Source: an uncultured Anaerococcus sp.
GTDB lineage: Bacteria > Bacillota > Clostridia > Tissierellales > Peptoniphilaceae
Assembly (NCBI RefSeq): GCF_943908415.1
Contig: NZ_CALTSY010000001.1
Coordinates: 1 to 64,000 of the forward strand
Direction of reading: 5' to 3'
Length of the DNA: 64,000 nt
The notes beneath the pieces are model-generated. The model was not told the origin of the DNA, made no database searches, and saw only the letters and a program-made list of their open reading frames with translations. A program made the position numbers and the translations under genes. Shown here piece by piece: positions 17,010-26,149 of the stretch. The stretch's first letter is position 1; every line of letters begins with the position of its first letter.

Positions 17010-17686
17010 TATATAATCCTCACTGGGGTAAAATCAATATAATCTCCTGCTACGCAAGAAACATTGACCCCCGAAAAATTTCCTTCTCTAATCAAATTGT
17101 GGCCTATACCGTGTAAATGGCCATATATAAGGTATTCTACCTTATAGTTAGTACATATTTCAAAAAACTCATTGAATGATTTGTCCTGCTTTATAGGTGG
17201 ATAGTGTAGCATGACTATTTTTTTATTATTTTTACTAGCCTTAAGCGAGTTTTCAAGTCGCAATAGTTCTCTAGCAAAAATCTTCTCATCGTGGTCAGTA
17301 AAATCCTTGTGGTCTCTAGGTATCCATCCACGAGTCCCACATATATCAAAACCTTCAACTTCAAATGAATTGTTTTGTAAAAAATTCATAGTTGACAATT
17401 CTAAATTATTTATCTTGTTTAAAGATGACCACCAGTAATCATGATTTCCTTTCATTAGGATCTTGTTCCCGTTAAGCTCATCTATTTTTTTTAAATCCTC
17501 ATAAGCTTCCTTAAGTTCCATGGCCCAGGATATATCTCCTGGAATCAATACAGTGTCCTCTTCACTTACTATATTATTCCAATTAGTAAAAATACGTTCT
17601 TGGTAATTTTGCCAATTTAAACCGAAGACTTCCATACTTTTTTCCTTGGTGTAGTCAAGATGTAAGTCAGCTAGGGCATATATCAT
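17009..17686 (-). CDS. Metallophosphoesterase (calcineurin-like)
   Basis: A 225-residue phosphoesterase with the dimetal motifs in order: ALADLHLD (residues 4-11), GDISWA, KGNHDYWW and a C-terminal YGHLHG. The long GNHDYWWSS segment is seen in the YfcE/MPP-superfamily proteins of Firmicutes. The substrate is unknown. The stop and start overlap with neighbours at both ends, tying it to the YhaN/YhaO-like pair upstream and the CYTH gene downstream. Confidence 0.85.
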   Translation of the reverse strand: MIYALADLHLDYTKEKSMEVFGLNWQNYQERIFTNWNNIVSEEDTVLIPGDISWAMELKEAYEDLKKIDELNGNKILMKGNHDYWWSSLNKINNLELSTMNFLQNNSFEVEGFDICGTRGWIPRDHKDFTDHDEKIFARELLRLENSLKASKNNKKIVMLHYPPIKQDKSFNEFFEICTNYKVEYLIYGHLHGIGHNLIREGNFSGVNVSCVAGDYIDFTPVRII

Positions 17687-19497
17687 ATTTCCTCCAAATA
17701 AATCCTGTGATAGTCTATCGCCTCACTATATAAAACCTCTTCTTCACGTTTATGACAAGTCATATATATAATTTGTCTATTGTAAGATTCATCTAGTAAG
17801 AAAAATAAAGCAGATCTAAGTCTATCAAGGTCATAATTTATAAAGGCATCATCAAATATTAAAAAATTTTCCAAATTATTTTCATTAATCGAAAACTTAA
17901 GAGCAAAATTTAGTTGATCATAAAAGCCAGTAGATAGTTGGTCTAAGTTTAAACTTGTTCCATCATCTCTAATAATTTGAGGATCAAGATCCTTATTATA
18001 GCTAATTCTATCATATTTGCCCTTACTTATAGTATTGATTATATCAGAAGCTTTACTTTCAAAATTTATAGAGTTATTTGATGCATCTTCTATAATTTCA
18101 TTTATATAAGTCTTAGCAAGATTTATAGCTTCTATTTCTTCTTCCATTTGCTTTAAATTTTTCTCTAGATTGTTAAGCTTATCTGTTAGATCAACCTCTT
18201 TTTGAAGCTTTTCCTCAGCAGATGCCAACTTCTTTTCTAAGTCAATGTTGGTTTTATTTAGGCTCTCTAGTTCATTTTCAATTTTCCTAATTTTTTCTTC
18301 CGTTTTACCTATATCTAAATCCTTAATAGCCATTATATTATCATGAGATTTGGTCTTATCTTGATTTTGAAGAACCCTAAGTACCTCCTCTATCTTTTCT
18401 TTTTCCTTACTTAATCTAATATACTCAAGGTATTTTTCATCTTTTTTATAAGTTAAGGTCTGTGAAGAATTTTGATTACTATTTTTTTTGTCAAAAAAAT
18501 AAGATATTGTTGGCAAAATAAATGCTAGGCCTATCAAATAATATAGTTTTTTATAAATTCCTAATAATAATAAAATTATTGCTAATAAGACATATAAGGC
18601 CATATGGGAGCTAGTAAAAGTTGAATTAGGTTCTTCCTCTTCTATTACAGGCTTATAATCTTCATAATCCCTATACTTATCAAGCTCACTATTTACATAA
18701 TTTAGCTCATTTTGATATTTTATCTCATCTTCCAAGTTTTTATAAGCAATGTTTTTTCTGTAGGCATCCCTCTTATTTCTTAAATCTTTAAGATTTTGAG
18801 TTTTTCTGATAATGTCTTCTCTATTCTTATCTAGTTTTTTAAAATCGCTATAATATGAACTTCTTAAACTTTTAAGCTCTAATAACTCTTTACTTAATTC
18901 TTCTATTTCACTAGTAGTCTTGGCATATGGTTTTGTGAATGCTCTGGGTGTGCCTATCTCTGTGAGTTTATTATCAAGAAAAGCTATAGCATCATTGGCT
19001 GAAAAATTATAATCATCCTTATTTATAAGCATTTCTGTTATTTTACTCTTAGCCTTTGCAGTAGTTTCTTGATTTTGAAAAGATGATATAAGACTTTTGT
19101 ATAGTTCATATTCCAAGCCTAATAAAAACTCACCTGGATAATTTAAATTACTAGCCTGGCTTTCTAGAGCTTCATTTTTAGAAAAATCATATATTTGATA
19201 AGATCCATCATCAAAATTACGACTTATCCTATAGTCTACACCATCTTTGTTAAAAATAGCATATCCAGCATACTTATAAGAATTAATAGGCCTATAGATC
19301 TCTTGTTTGCTACTGAAATGACGAACACGATTTCCTTCATCAAATCCATACAAGATACCTTCTATAAAGCTAGTAATAGTTGACTTGCCAGATTCATTTT
19401 TCCCATAGATTAAGTTAAATCCTTTTTCTAAATCAATGCTTGTATTTTCAAATTGTCCAAAAGAAGTAAGGTATAACTTTTTTATATAGACTGTCAT
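17683..19497 (-). CDS. SMC-like AAA ATPase with membrane hairpin (YhaN-like)
   Basis: A 604-residue ABC-class ATPase related to Rad50/SbcC. Walker A is GKNESGKST (32-40), two coiled-coil arms flank a central insert, the signature is near LSTGFYDQLNFALKF (about 535) and Walker B is FLIFDDAFINYD. Residues 299-314 and 317-335 form two hydrophobic helices in the middle of the coiled coil, as in B. subtilis YhaN, which is longer (about 960). It lacks the zinc hook CXXC, so it is not true SbcC. It is translationally coupled to the YhaO-like nuclease. Confidence 0.82.
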   Translation of the reverse strand: MTVYIKKLYLTSFGQFENTSIDLEKGFNLIYGKNESGKSTITSFIEGILYGFDEGNRVRHFSSKQEIYRPINSYKYAGYAIFNKDGVDYRISRNFDDGSYQIYDFSKNEALESQASNLNYPGEFLLGLEYELYKSLISSFQNQETTAKAKSKITEMLINKDDYNFSANDAIAFLDNKLTEIGTPRAFTKPYAKTTSEIEELSKELLELKSLRSSYYSDFKKLDKNREDIIRKTQNLKDLRNKRDAYRKNIAYKNLEDEIKYQNELNYVNSELDKYRDYEDYKPVIEEEEPNSTFTSSHMALYVLLAIILLLLGIYKKLYYLIGLAFILPTISYFFDKKNSNQNSSQTLTYKKDEKYLEYIRLSKEKEKIEEVLRVLQNQDKTKSHDNIMAIKDLDIGKTEEKIRKIENELESLNKTNIDLEKKLASAEEKLQKEVDLTDKLNNLEKNLKQMEEEIEAINLAKTYINEIIEDASNNSINFESKASDIINTISKGKYDRISYNKDLDPQIIRDDGTSLNLDQLSTGFYDQLNFALKFSINENNLENFLIFDDAFINYDLDRLRSALFFLLDESYNRQIIYMTCHKREEEVLYSEAIDYHRIYLEEI

Positions 19498-20504
19498 TTC
19501 TTACTCCTTAATATTGCTTCTATTCCAATATCTTTAGCTCTTTGTTCTATCTGCTTAGGTTCTTTACTAAATTTTTCATCAAATTTTGATAATAGAGAAT
19601 TAGGATAAATTTTGGCCATATTATCAAAACTAGTATTTTGTACTATATTTATCTTTATATAGTCAGCTTCTATATTCTTTTCGATTTTCTTTAAATTAAA
19701 ATCTAGATCTCCACTCATATTTATTCTTAGGAAATTAATCTTATTAGGTAATGTTTTATTTATAGCATCTACAATCTCATCTTCATCACTATAATCATTT
19801 GCATTTATATCCAAAGTAGTAAAGTTCATAAATGATGAGTCTATTTGTGATACAATACCATCTTCATAAAGTATATAACCATAATCATGTATATCTGAAA
19901 AGTCATGGGGCTCAGTAGATCCTGGATAGTATATATTATATATATTAGCGGTTTTGTGAATATGACCTAAAGCTACATAGTCAAATCCCATCTGCCTAAG
20001 CCTGTTTGGATCTAAATCTAAATAATTAGTTGAACTTAGTCCCAAATCACCGTGAGCTAACAAGATATTGAAAAACTCTTGATCTAAATCTAAATCATAA
20101 TCAAAATCTCCATTAAAAATTCTATCCTTATATGAAAGTCCATAAACTCTTATTCCATCCTTCTCAAATAGAGATATTTTATCATCAGTAAAGATATGGA
20201 GATTATTGGGTTTTTGATTTAAGAAAATAGTATTAAACTCATCAAAATAATCATGATTGCCTGTAACATAATATATATCCTTGCCATAATCTTCAAAAAT
20301 TCTGTAAAGATTTTTAAAATCTTTGGATGAGAAAAAAGACCTTTCAAAAAGGTCTCCTGCAATTAAGGCAAAGTCTGTGTCTTTGTTATCTATAAATATT
20401 TGCTCAAAAGAATTCCAAGTATTTTCTCTAATGCTTTGTCCTAATGAATTATCAAAGCTAGAATTATCCGCCAAGTGCGCATCCGCTAGGTGGATAAACC
20501 TCAT
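19494..20504 (-). CDS. SbcD/YhaO-like metallophosphoesterase (putative nuclease)
   Basis: A 336-residue Mre11/SbcD-type phosphoesterase: FIHLADAHLAD (residues 3-13), IAGDLFERS, TGNHDYFD, LLAHGD and ALGHIHKT give the complete metal site, followed by a capping domain. It matches B. subtilis YhaO in size and in its pairing with a YhaN-type ATPase. A DNA repair role is inferred from the family. It overlaps the phosphatase gene before it and the ATPase after it by four bases each. Confidence 0.85.
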   Translation of the reverse strand: MRFIHLADAHLADNSSFDNSLGQSIRENTWNSFEQIFIDNKDTDFALIAGDLFERSFFSSKDFKNLYRIFEDYGKDIYYVTGNHDYFDEFNTIFLNQKPNNLHIFTDDKISLFEKDGIRVYGLSYKDRIFNGDFDYDLDLDQEFFNILLAHGDLGLSSTNYLDLDPNRLRQMGFDYVALGHIHKTANIYNIYYPGSTEPHDFSDIHDYGYILYEDGIVSQIDSSFMNFTTLDINANDYSDEDEIVDAINKTLPNKINFLRINMSGDLDFNLKKIEKNIEADYIKINIVQNTSFDNMAKIYPNSLLSKFDEKFSKEPKQIEQRAKDIGIEAILRSKK

Positions 20505-21070
20505 AGTACATTAACGCTTTCTATAAGTTTCTTTTTATCCTTTATATCGAATACAGTTATAGCACCATTTTCGATCCAAAAATTATCATAGTTTTTATTA
20601 TCTTCGAGTATCCAAAAAAGTGCAGCTCTAATAGCTAAGTTATGGCTAACACAAAGTGCGTCCTCATCTTTTTCTACTAATTCATCTAAAAATTCACTAG
20701 TTCTTTTAATAAGATCATCTCTGCTTTCATTACCTGGGAATTTTATACTTGAAGCTTCTTCCTTATGCTTATCTAAAAAGTTAGCATAGTCAGTTTGGAA
20801 TTGTTCATAAAGTTTTCCCTTATATGGTCCAAGATCTAGTTCATCTAATCTATCATCAACTGTATAATCAGCATATCCTAGCATTTCAGCTGTTTGTTGA
20901 GCTTCTTTTAAAGTTGATGAGTAAACATGGTCTATATTAAACTTTTCTAAGTTGCGACGAGTTTTAAGCAATACATTAAATCCACTTTTGTTCATAATAG
21001 CATCATTTGCTGAATCTTGCTTAGCTATATTTGCAGCAGATACACCGTGTCTTACTAAAATTATTTTCAT
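20501..21070 (-). CDS. Histidine phosphatase family protein (copy 1)
   Basis: A 189-residue phosphoglycerate-mutase-like phosphatase. The catalytic RHG is in IILVRHGVSAAN (residues 3-14), the acid in the ELDLGPYKGKLYEQ stretch, and the second histidine in LCVSHNLAIRAA. Substrate unknown; small proteins of this group include GpmB-like and cobalamin or adenosine phosphatases. It has the same length and nearly the same layout as the gene at 21255, so the two are tandem paralogues. Its stop overlaps the YhaO-like start. Confidence 0.8.
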   Translation of the reverse strand: MKIILVRHGVSAANIAKQDSANDAIMNKSGFNVLLKTRRNLEKFNIDHVYSSTLKEAQQTAEMLGYADYTVDDRLDELDLGPYKGKLYEQFQTDYANFLDKHKEEASSIKFPGNESRDDLIKRTSEFLDELVEKDEDALCVSHNLAIRAALFWILEDNKNYDNFWIENGAITVFDIKDKKKLIESVNVL

Positions 21071-21095
21071 TTACATCTCCTTATATATTCTTCAT

Positions 21096-21118
21096 AAAAA
21101 AACAAGGCAAGAGCCTTG
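21096..21118 (-). terminator. Terminator between the two histidine phosphatase genes
   Basis: Stem CAAGGC/GCCTTG (21103-21108 with 21113-21118), four-base loop, and seven T on the minus strand. It lies 26 bases before the copy 1 start, so it ends or attenuates the transcript from the ABC operon. Confidence 0.75.
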
Positions 21119-21152
21119 CTTAACATTTATTAACCTATTTGCTCTCACAAAT

Positions 21153-21212
21153 AAAGCTTTTTTAGGCTTAAATAAATAATATGTATTATTAATGAGCCAA
21201 TAAAAAGCCCTT
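21153..21212. repeat. Long imperfect inverted repeat between phosphatase genes
   Basis: The arms 21153-21170 and 21195-21212 are near-complementary (AAAGCTTTTTTAGGCT against AGCCAATAAAAAGCCCTT), and the interior 21174-21192 is again self-complementary (AATAAT/ATTATT). The whole forms a hairpin of about 60 bases between genes. It may be part of the terminator region or a small mobile-type repeat. Confidence 0.4.
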
Positions 21213-21254
21213 ATATAAAATATATACCTATTTTTTAAAAAAGTAAACGTATTT

Positions 21255-21824
21255 TTATAGAATATTTACAGCTTCAACAAGTTTCTTGCCATTTTCAATA
21301 TTAAAGACAGTTATAGATCCGTTTTCAAGCCAAAAACTGTCCCAATCTCCCAAGTCTTTTAGTATCCAAAATAAGCTTGATTTTATAGCTATACCATGGG
21401 ATACACATAGGGCATTTTCATTTTTTCGAACAAGCTCATCCAGAAATTCGCTAATTCTTTTTATGACATCAGCCCTAGATTCTCCTTCAGGGTATCTAAC
21501 ATTATGAACATCCTTTTCTTGTTCTACAAAAAATTGTGCTTCTTTTTTTCTAGTCTCTTCAAAAAGTTTTCCCTTAAAGTTACCAAAGTCTAATTCATTG
21601 AGCCTCGAATCTATTGTGTATTCGTCAAAGCCAAGTTTTTCTGCTGTTTGCTGACTACGCAATAGTTTTGAAGTATATACATGATCGATCGTATATTTTT
21701 CAAGGTTTTTCTTTGTTTTTTCTAAAACATCGTAACCATTCTCATGTAGAATTGTATCATTCATCGAATAAAATCTTCCAATGTTGGCTTCACTTAAGCC
21801 ATGTCTTACCAAAATAATTTTCAT
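21255..21824 (-). CDS. Histidine phosphatase family protein (copy 2)
   Basis: A 189-residue paralogue of the copy at 20501. The ATG at 21822-21824 is chosen because AAGGAGG lies five bases upstream and it makes both copies equal in length; a longer frame runs into the end of the ABC permease gene. Motifs: IILVRHGLSEAN, ELDFGNFKGKLFEE, ALCVSHGIAI. The catalytic His/Arg set is intact. Last gene of the ABC transporter operon. Confidence 0.78.
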   Translation of the reverse strand: MKIILVRHGLSEANIGRFYSMNDTILHENGYDVLEKTKKNLEKYTIDHVYTSKLLRSQQTAEKLGFDEYTIDSRLNELDFGNFKGKLFEETRKKEAQFFVEQEKDVHNVRYPEGESRADVIKRISEFLDELVRKNENALCVSHGIAIKSSLFWILKDLGDWDSFWLENGSITVFNIENGKKLVEAVNIL

Positions 21825-21870
21825 CATATCCTCCTTATTAATCATATTCTTTTCTTTTTTATAATAAAAC

Positions 21871-24800
21871 TTATTCTCCACTACTCATAGCTTCAGCCAT
21901 ATCTATTTTCTTTAGATTTTTATGAACTACAAATAACAAAACTAAAGAAATGGCTATAGTTATTCCTCCACTTAGTAAAAATGAACTAGGGTGAACCCTA
22001 TATGATAATAGAATATCTTTAGGCGCTACTATATAGATAATATATCTAAACATAGCATAGCCTAAAACATAGCCTACTAATATTCCAAGTAAAGTTAGGA
22101 TAAATATTTCTCTAAATATATAGCTGGTAACTTCTCTTGGATAAAAACCTAAAACCTTTATAGTTGCAAGTTCTCTTTTTCTCTCACTAACATTTATATT
22201 AATCAAATTATACAAGACTACCAGGGCAAGTAAGACTGATATTAAAGTTATAACAGCAATTACTAGATTCAAGTTATCCATCAAGCTATCCATAGAAGCA
22301 TATATAACACTCGCATCTATTGTTGCATTTAAGGCTGGTTCATCTTCTATAGAATCTATAATTTTATTAACATCACCTTTTAGATAGTAGGCATTTATCT
22401 TAGGACTTTTTTTAGATAAATCTTTAAACTTATCCTTAGATACAAAAATATAATCTCCTGTATAATTTTCAATTATATTCGAAATATTTAAATCAAAACT
22501 TATATCATCGTATTCAAGCTTTATCCTATCGTTAGCCTTTATATCTAATAGATTAGATGCTTTTTCTGATATAAGGGCTTCTTCACTTGATAGATCTATC
22601 GGACTAGCATCAGGATTTCTAAGGGTAAAGAAGTCATTAATATTATCTAACTCTGCAATTATTAAACTTATATCACGACTTTTGCCATTTTTATCTATAT
22701 TTATATCTTCTAGTCTAATAGGCATTGATGAGTATCCCTTAATCGATTCTTTAAATTCATCCACTTGCTCATCTTTTGCTTTCTCATCTAAGAGAGCTAT
22801 AAGATCATAATGACTTATTTGATTTTGTTGGTAATCGACCGTATCTTTTATAGAATCTATCATTGCAAATCCAAAAAATGTAAGGGCTGTACAACCAGCT
22901 ACACCAAATAAGGTCATAAAGATCCTAGACTTATATCTAAATATATTTCTGGCTGTTATCTTTTGCATAAATGATAATTTTCTCCAGATAATACCTATAC
23001 GTTCAAGTAAGATCTTTTTACCACTATCCGGAGTTTTTGGCCTAAGTAAATCAGCTGGTGTATCACTTATTGTTTTTTTGGATGTAATGTATATAGTCAA
23101 TGCAATAAGTAGTGTTGATAAAAGCACTGCAAATATAATATAAGGGATTGCATTTACATAGTCAATTGAAAGATTGGCAAATCCTGTTGAATAAGCTTCC
23201 ACTATTATGTCGGTGACTATAAATCTAGCAAGTATTGCTCCTATTATTGAACCTATAAGAGTAGGGATTATACCATAAATATAAAACCTTTGGCTAACTT
23301 GACTATCTCTATAACCTAGAGATTTTAAGATTCCATTTATATTTCTCTGCTCATCTATATATCTTTTCATAGTTGTAAGAGTTACTAGCATTGCTACTAG
23401 ATAAAAAAAGCTTGGAAATATCTTTGTTAGCTCATCCATATTTAAGCTATTTTGATAGTAGGTATTAATGCCTTCATTATCATAAATAGTTTCTACATCA
23501 TAGATTGGATCATATAATCTTGCTAAATTATCTCTGTTTTCTGCTATCTCATCTTCTCCCTCATTTATTTGATTAAGGGCATTATTTTCATTTTCCTTAA
23601 AATTTGCAAGATTGTTTTGATACTCATCTTCCCCATCCAAAAGTTTTTGATAGGATTTCTTTAATTCTTCTCTTCCATTTGTTTTCTTAAAATTAAGCTC
23701 TTCAATCCCCTTATTATAATCAGTCCATCCTTGATCAATATCACTTTGCCTTTGATTTATTTCATCACTAGCAGATTCAAGCTGGGTCTTACCATCACTT
23801 TTTCTAATATATAATTCTCTTTTAGCTTCTTTTAATTGTAAATAAGCTTGATCAATCTCTGCTTTTTTCTTATCAATTATCATATAAGACTTATCTAAAC
23901 TAGATTTTTCCTTAGCATAAGTAGTGCTTAATTCTTCTTGATTTAGTTGGTAATCTACTAATTGATTTTCATATTCTTGCCTATCGATATCTAGCTCATA
24001 ATTTAAATTTTCTATTTGCTCTTGTAAATATTCAAATTTACTATCTTCTATGTTTGAATTTTTGGATTCATCGGATATTCTGTTCTGATAATTAATAAGT
24101 TCCTCTAGTTCTAAAGATTTTTTATCTATTTCTTTTTTAAAATTATCTAATTGAACTTTTTGACTTTGAAGTCTATTAGAGGGCTCATCATATTCTTTAC
24201 TTAACTTATCATAGCCATCATCTATTTGCGATTGTCTTTTTTCCAAATCAGACTCGGCTCTTTTTAAATCTTTTTCCTTTTTTATAATTTCATTTTCAGC
24301 TGATTCTATCTCAGAATTATATCGCCTTAGATTGTCCCTATAAGATAACTTGGCTTGGTCTAATTTATTTTGCCCATCTATAAGTTCTATCCTGGATTTT
24401 TCTAATTGACTTTCTCCATCTGATATTTGCTTATTAAAACTATATTTAGCCTGCTCATAATCTCTATAGCCTTTATCTAGTTCATCTCTAGCATCATCTA
24501 ACTCATTCCTATTTTTATTTAGTTCATCTTTAGCCTTATTTATATCATCTTGGGCATCATCTAATTGACTATTCGCATCTTTTTTTATTGTCTTAAGAAC
24601 TTCCCTAGGTCTGTTTTCAATATCCTTTTTTATCTTAGTATCTTTTTTATTAACAAAATTTTGGTAGTTATTTGAATTTTTATCTAAGTCTTTTGTCTGC
24701 TTGTATATAATATTTGCCTCTCCAAATTTATCTGTAGCAAAATTATCTTCTAAGACATAAGCATAGCCGTCAATTTCTTTTTTAGCTGTATAAGAAAGAG

Positions 24801-25338
24801 CTTTCATATCTTCCATAAAATAATCAGAAGTTTTAAAAAAACCAACTAATTTATAGGACATATTATTCATAGTCTTTTCATCTATATTAGAGTTTTCTAC
24901 ATAGGAAAATTTTAACTTATCTCCAATCTTATATTTATCAGAAAGACTAGTATCCAAGGCTATTTCATTTTTATTTTCTGGCATCCTACCATTGGTTATT
25001 ACAGATTTTGTAATATACTTATTGTAAGATTTTAGCCTAATTAAATTATCATCTTCTATTAGATCACTAGTTTTTACCATAGCTAGTTTATCTATGTCCT
25101 TATCCCTTTTTAAGATTAATTCATCTTCATAATCAAGTCCATGACTAGATCTAATAATAATATCTGGATGATTGTAAGTATTTAAGGAATTATTAAGGGT
25201 TTTTCTCATAGTTGGTCCTGTTATGGTTAGGGCTACAACTACAAGTGATGCTAGCGCTACCATAGTTGCTATCGATACCACTTTTCCCCTGGTATTTTTT
25301 ATATCTCTTAAAATATTTTTTAAATATGTTTTATTCAC
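21871..25338 (-). CDS. ABC transporter permease with FtsX domains and long coiled coil
   Basis: A 1155-residue membrane protein. One N-terminal helix (about 20-42) precedes an extracytoplasmic region whose residues 250-620 are heptad-rich, highly charged coiled coil (many D, E, K, Q, N). Two FtsX permease modules follow: helices near 645-790 and near 1000-1130 (VIAVITLISVLLALVVLYNL). This is the MacB/FtsX mechanotransmission class rather than an importer. GTG start (25336-25338) with GGTGA before it, two bases after the ATPase. Cargo unknown; peptide, lipoprotein or wall-hydrolase control are possible. Confidence 0.8.
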   Translation of the reverse strand: MNKTYLKNILRDIKNTRGKVVSIATMVALASLVVVALTITGPTMRKTLNNSLNTYNHPDIIIRSSHGLDYEDELILKRDKDIDKLAMVKTSDLIEDDNLIRLKSYNKYITKSVITNGRMPENKNEIALDTSLSDKYKIGDKLKFSYVENSNIDEKTMNNMSYKLVGFFKTSDYFMEDMKALSYTAKKEIDGYAYVLEDNFATDKFGEANIIYKQTKDLDKNSNNYQNFVNKKDTKIKKDIENRPREVLKTIKKDANSQLDDAQDDINKAKDELNKNRNELDDARDELDKGYRDYEQAKYSFNKQISDGESQLEKSRIELIDGQNKLDQAKLSYRDNLRRYNSEIESAENEIIKKEKDLKRAESDLEKRQSQIDDGYDKLSKEYDEPSNRLQSQKVQLDNFKKEIDKKSLELEELINYQNRISDESKNSNIEDSKFEYLQEQIENLNYELDIDRQEYENQLVDYQLNQEELSTTYAKEKSSLDKSYMIIDKKKAEIDQAYLQLKEAKRELYIRKSDGKTQLESASDEINQRQSDIDQGWTDYNKGIEELNFKKTNGREELKKSYQKLLDGEDEYQNNLANFKENENNALNQINEGEDEIAENRDNLARLYDPIYDVETIYDNEGINTYYQNSLNMDELTKIFPSFFYLVAMLVTLTTMKRYIDEQRNINGILKSLGYRDSQVSQRFYIYGIIPTLIGSIIGAILARFIVTDIIVEAYSTGFANLSIDYVNAIPYIIFAVLLSTLLIALTIYITSKKTISDTPADLLRPKTPDSGKKILLERIGIIWRKLSFMQKITARNIFRYKSRIFMTLFGVAGCTALTFFGFAMIDSIKDTVDYQQNQISHYDLIALLDEKAKDEQVDEFKESIKGYSSMPIRLEDINIDKNGKSRDISLIIAELDNINDFFTLRNPDASPIDLSSEEALISEKASNLLDIKANDRIKLEYDDISFDLNISNIIENYTGDYIFVSKDKFKDLSKKSPKINAYYLKGDVNKIIDSIEDEPALNATIDASVIYASMDSLMDNLNLVIAVITLISVLLALVVLYNLININVSERKRELATIKVLGFYPREVTSYIFREIFILTLLGILVGYVLGYAMFRYIIYIVAPKDILLSYRVHPSSFLLSGGITIAISLVLLFVVHKNLKKIDMAEAMSSGE

Positions 25339-25342
25339 TTAA

Positions 25343-26044
25343 TCACCATTCAATATTTTCAATTGCTTCTGGATTTTTATTTTCATAATTATCTATTACC
25401 TTGCCATCACGCAACTCTATTACAGAATCAGCCATTGTTTTTATAAGAGAATTATGGGTTATTATCACTACAGTTGCTCCCATTTTATGTGACGCATCTT
25501 GTAAAAGTTTTAATATAGTTTTTCCAGTGTCATAGTCCAAAGCACCAGTAGGCTCATCACAAAGTAGTAACTTCGGATTTTTAGCAAGGGCTCTTGCTAT
25601 AGCAACTCTTTGCTGTTCCCCTCCTGATAATTGTGCAGGGAAGTTGTCTTTTCTATTTCTTAGACCAACATCTTCTATAAGTTTATTTGCATCAAGTGAA
25701 TCTTCTGAAATTTCACTTGCAAGCTCGACATTTTCAATAGCGGTTAGATTTGGAACAAGATTATAATGCTGGAAGATAAAGCCAACATCATTGCGCCTAT
25801 ATCTAGTAAGCTCTATATCATTAAGCTTTGTTAGGTCCTTACCATCTATAAAAATTTCGCCACCGCTTGCTTGTTCCATACCACCCAATATATTTAGTAA
25901 GGTAGTTTTTCCAGCTCCAGAAGCACCAACTATAATCATAAGCTTGCCCTTATCTAGGCTAAAACTAATATTATCATTAGCAACTGTTATGCTCCTACCA
26001 GATTTATATTCTTTTCTCACATTATTTAACTTAATATATGCCAT
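25343..26044 (-). CDS. ABC transporter ATP-binding protein (MacB/LolD type)
   Basis: A 233-residue ATPase of the MacB/LolD/FtsE group that pairs with the FtsX-type permease. Walker A GASGAGKTTL (about 38-47), Q-loop FIFQHYNLVP, signature LSGGEQQRVAIARA, Walker B LLLCDEPTGALD and the H-loop VVIITHN are all intact. It has its own promoter and starts the operon. Confidence 0.92.
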   Translation of the reverse strand: MAYIKLNNVRKEYKSGRSITVANDNISFSLDKGKLMIIVGASGAGKTTLLNILGGMEQASGGEIFIDGKDLTKLNDIELTRYRRNDVGFIFQHYNLVPNLTAIENVELASEISEDSLDANKLIEDVGLRNRKDNFPAQLSGGEQQRVAIARALAKNPKLLLCDEPTGALDYDTGKTILKLLQDASHKMGATVVIITHNSLIKTMADSVIELRDGKVIDNYENKNPEAIENIEW

Positions 26045-26078
26045 TATTAGCCTTTCTGATTTTTATCTATTACAAATC

Positions 26079-26087
26079 ATTATACCA
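26079..26087 (-). promoter_or_regulatory. Extended -10 promoter for the ABC operon
   Basis: Minus-strand TGGTATAAT about 35 bases before the ATPase ATG. No good -35 was found. Confidence 0.45.
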
Positions 26088-26149
26088 AAACATAAATAGG
26101 TATATATAAATTTAATAATAACCTTCATTAAAATCCATACTTCCCCTCA

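Noticed and set aside
17683..20504. True SbcCD exonuclease.
   Set aside because: The ATPase is too short, lacks the CXXC zinc hook and has two membrane helices, so the YhaN/YhaO type fits better.
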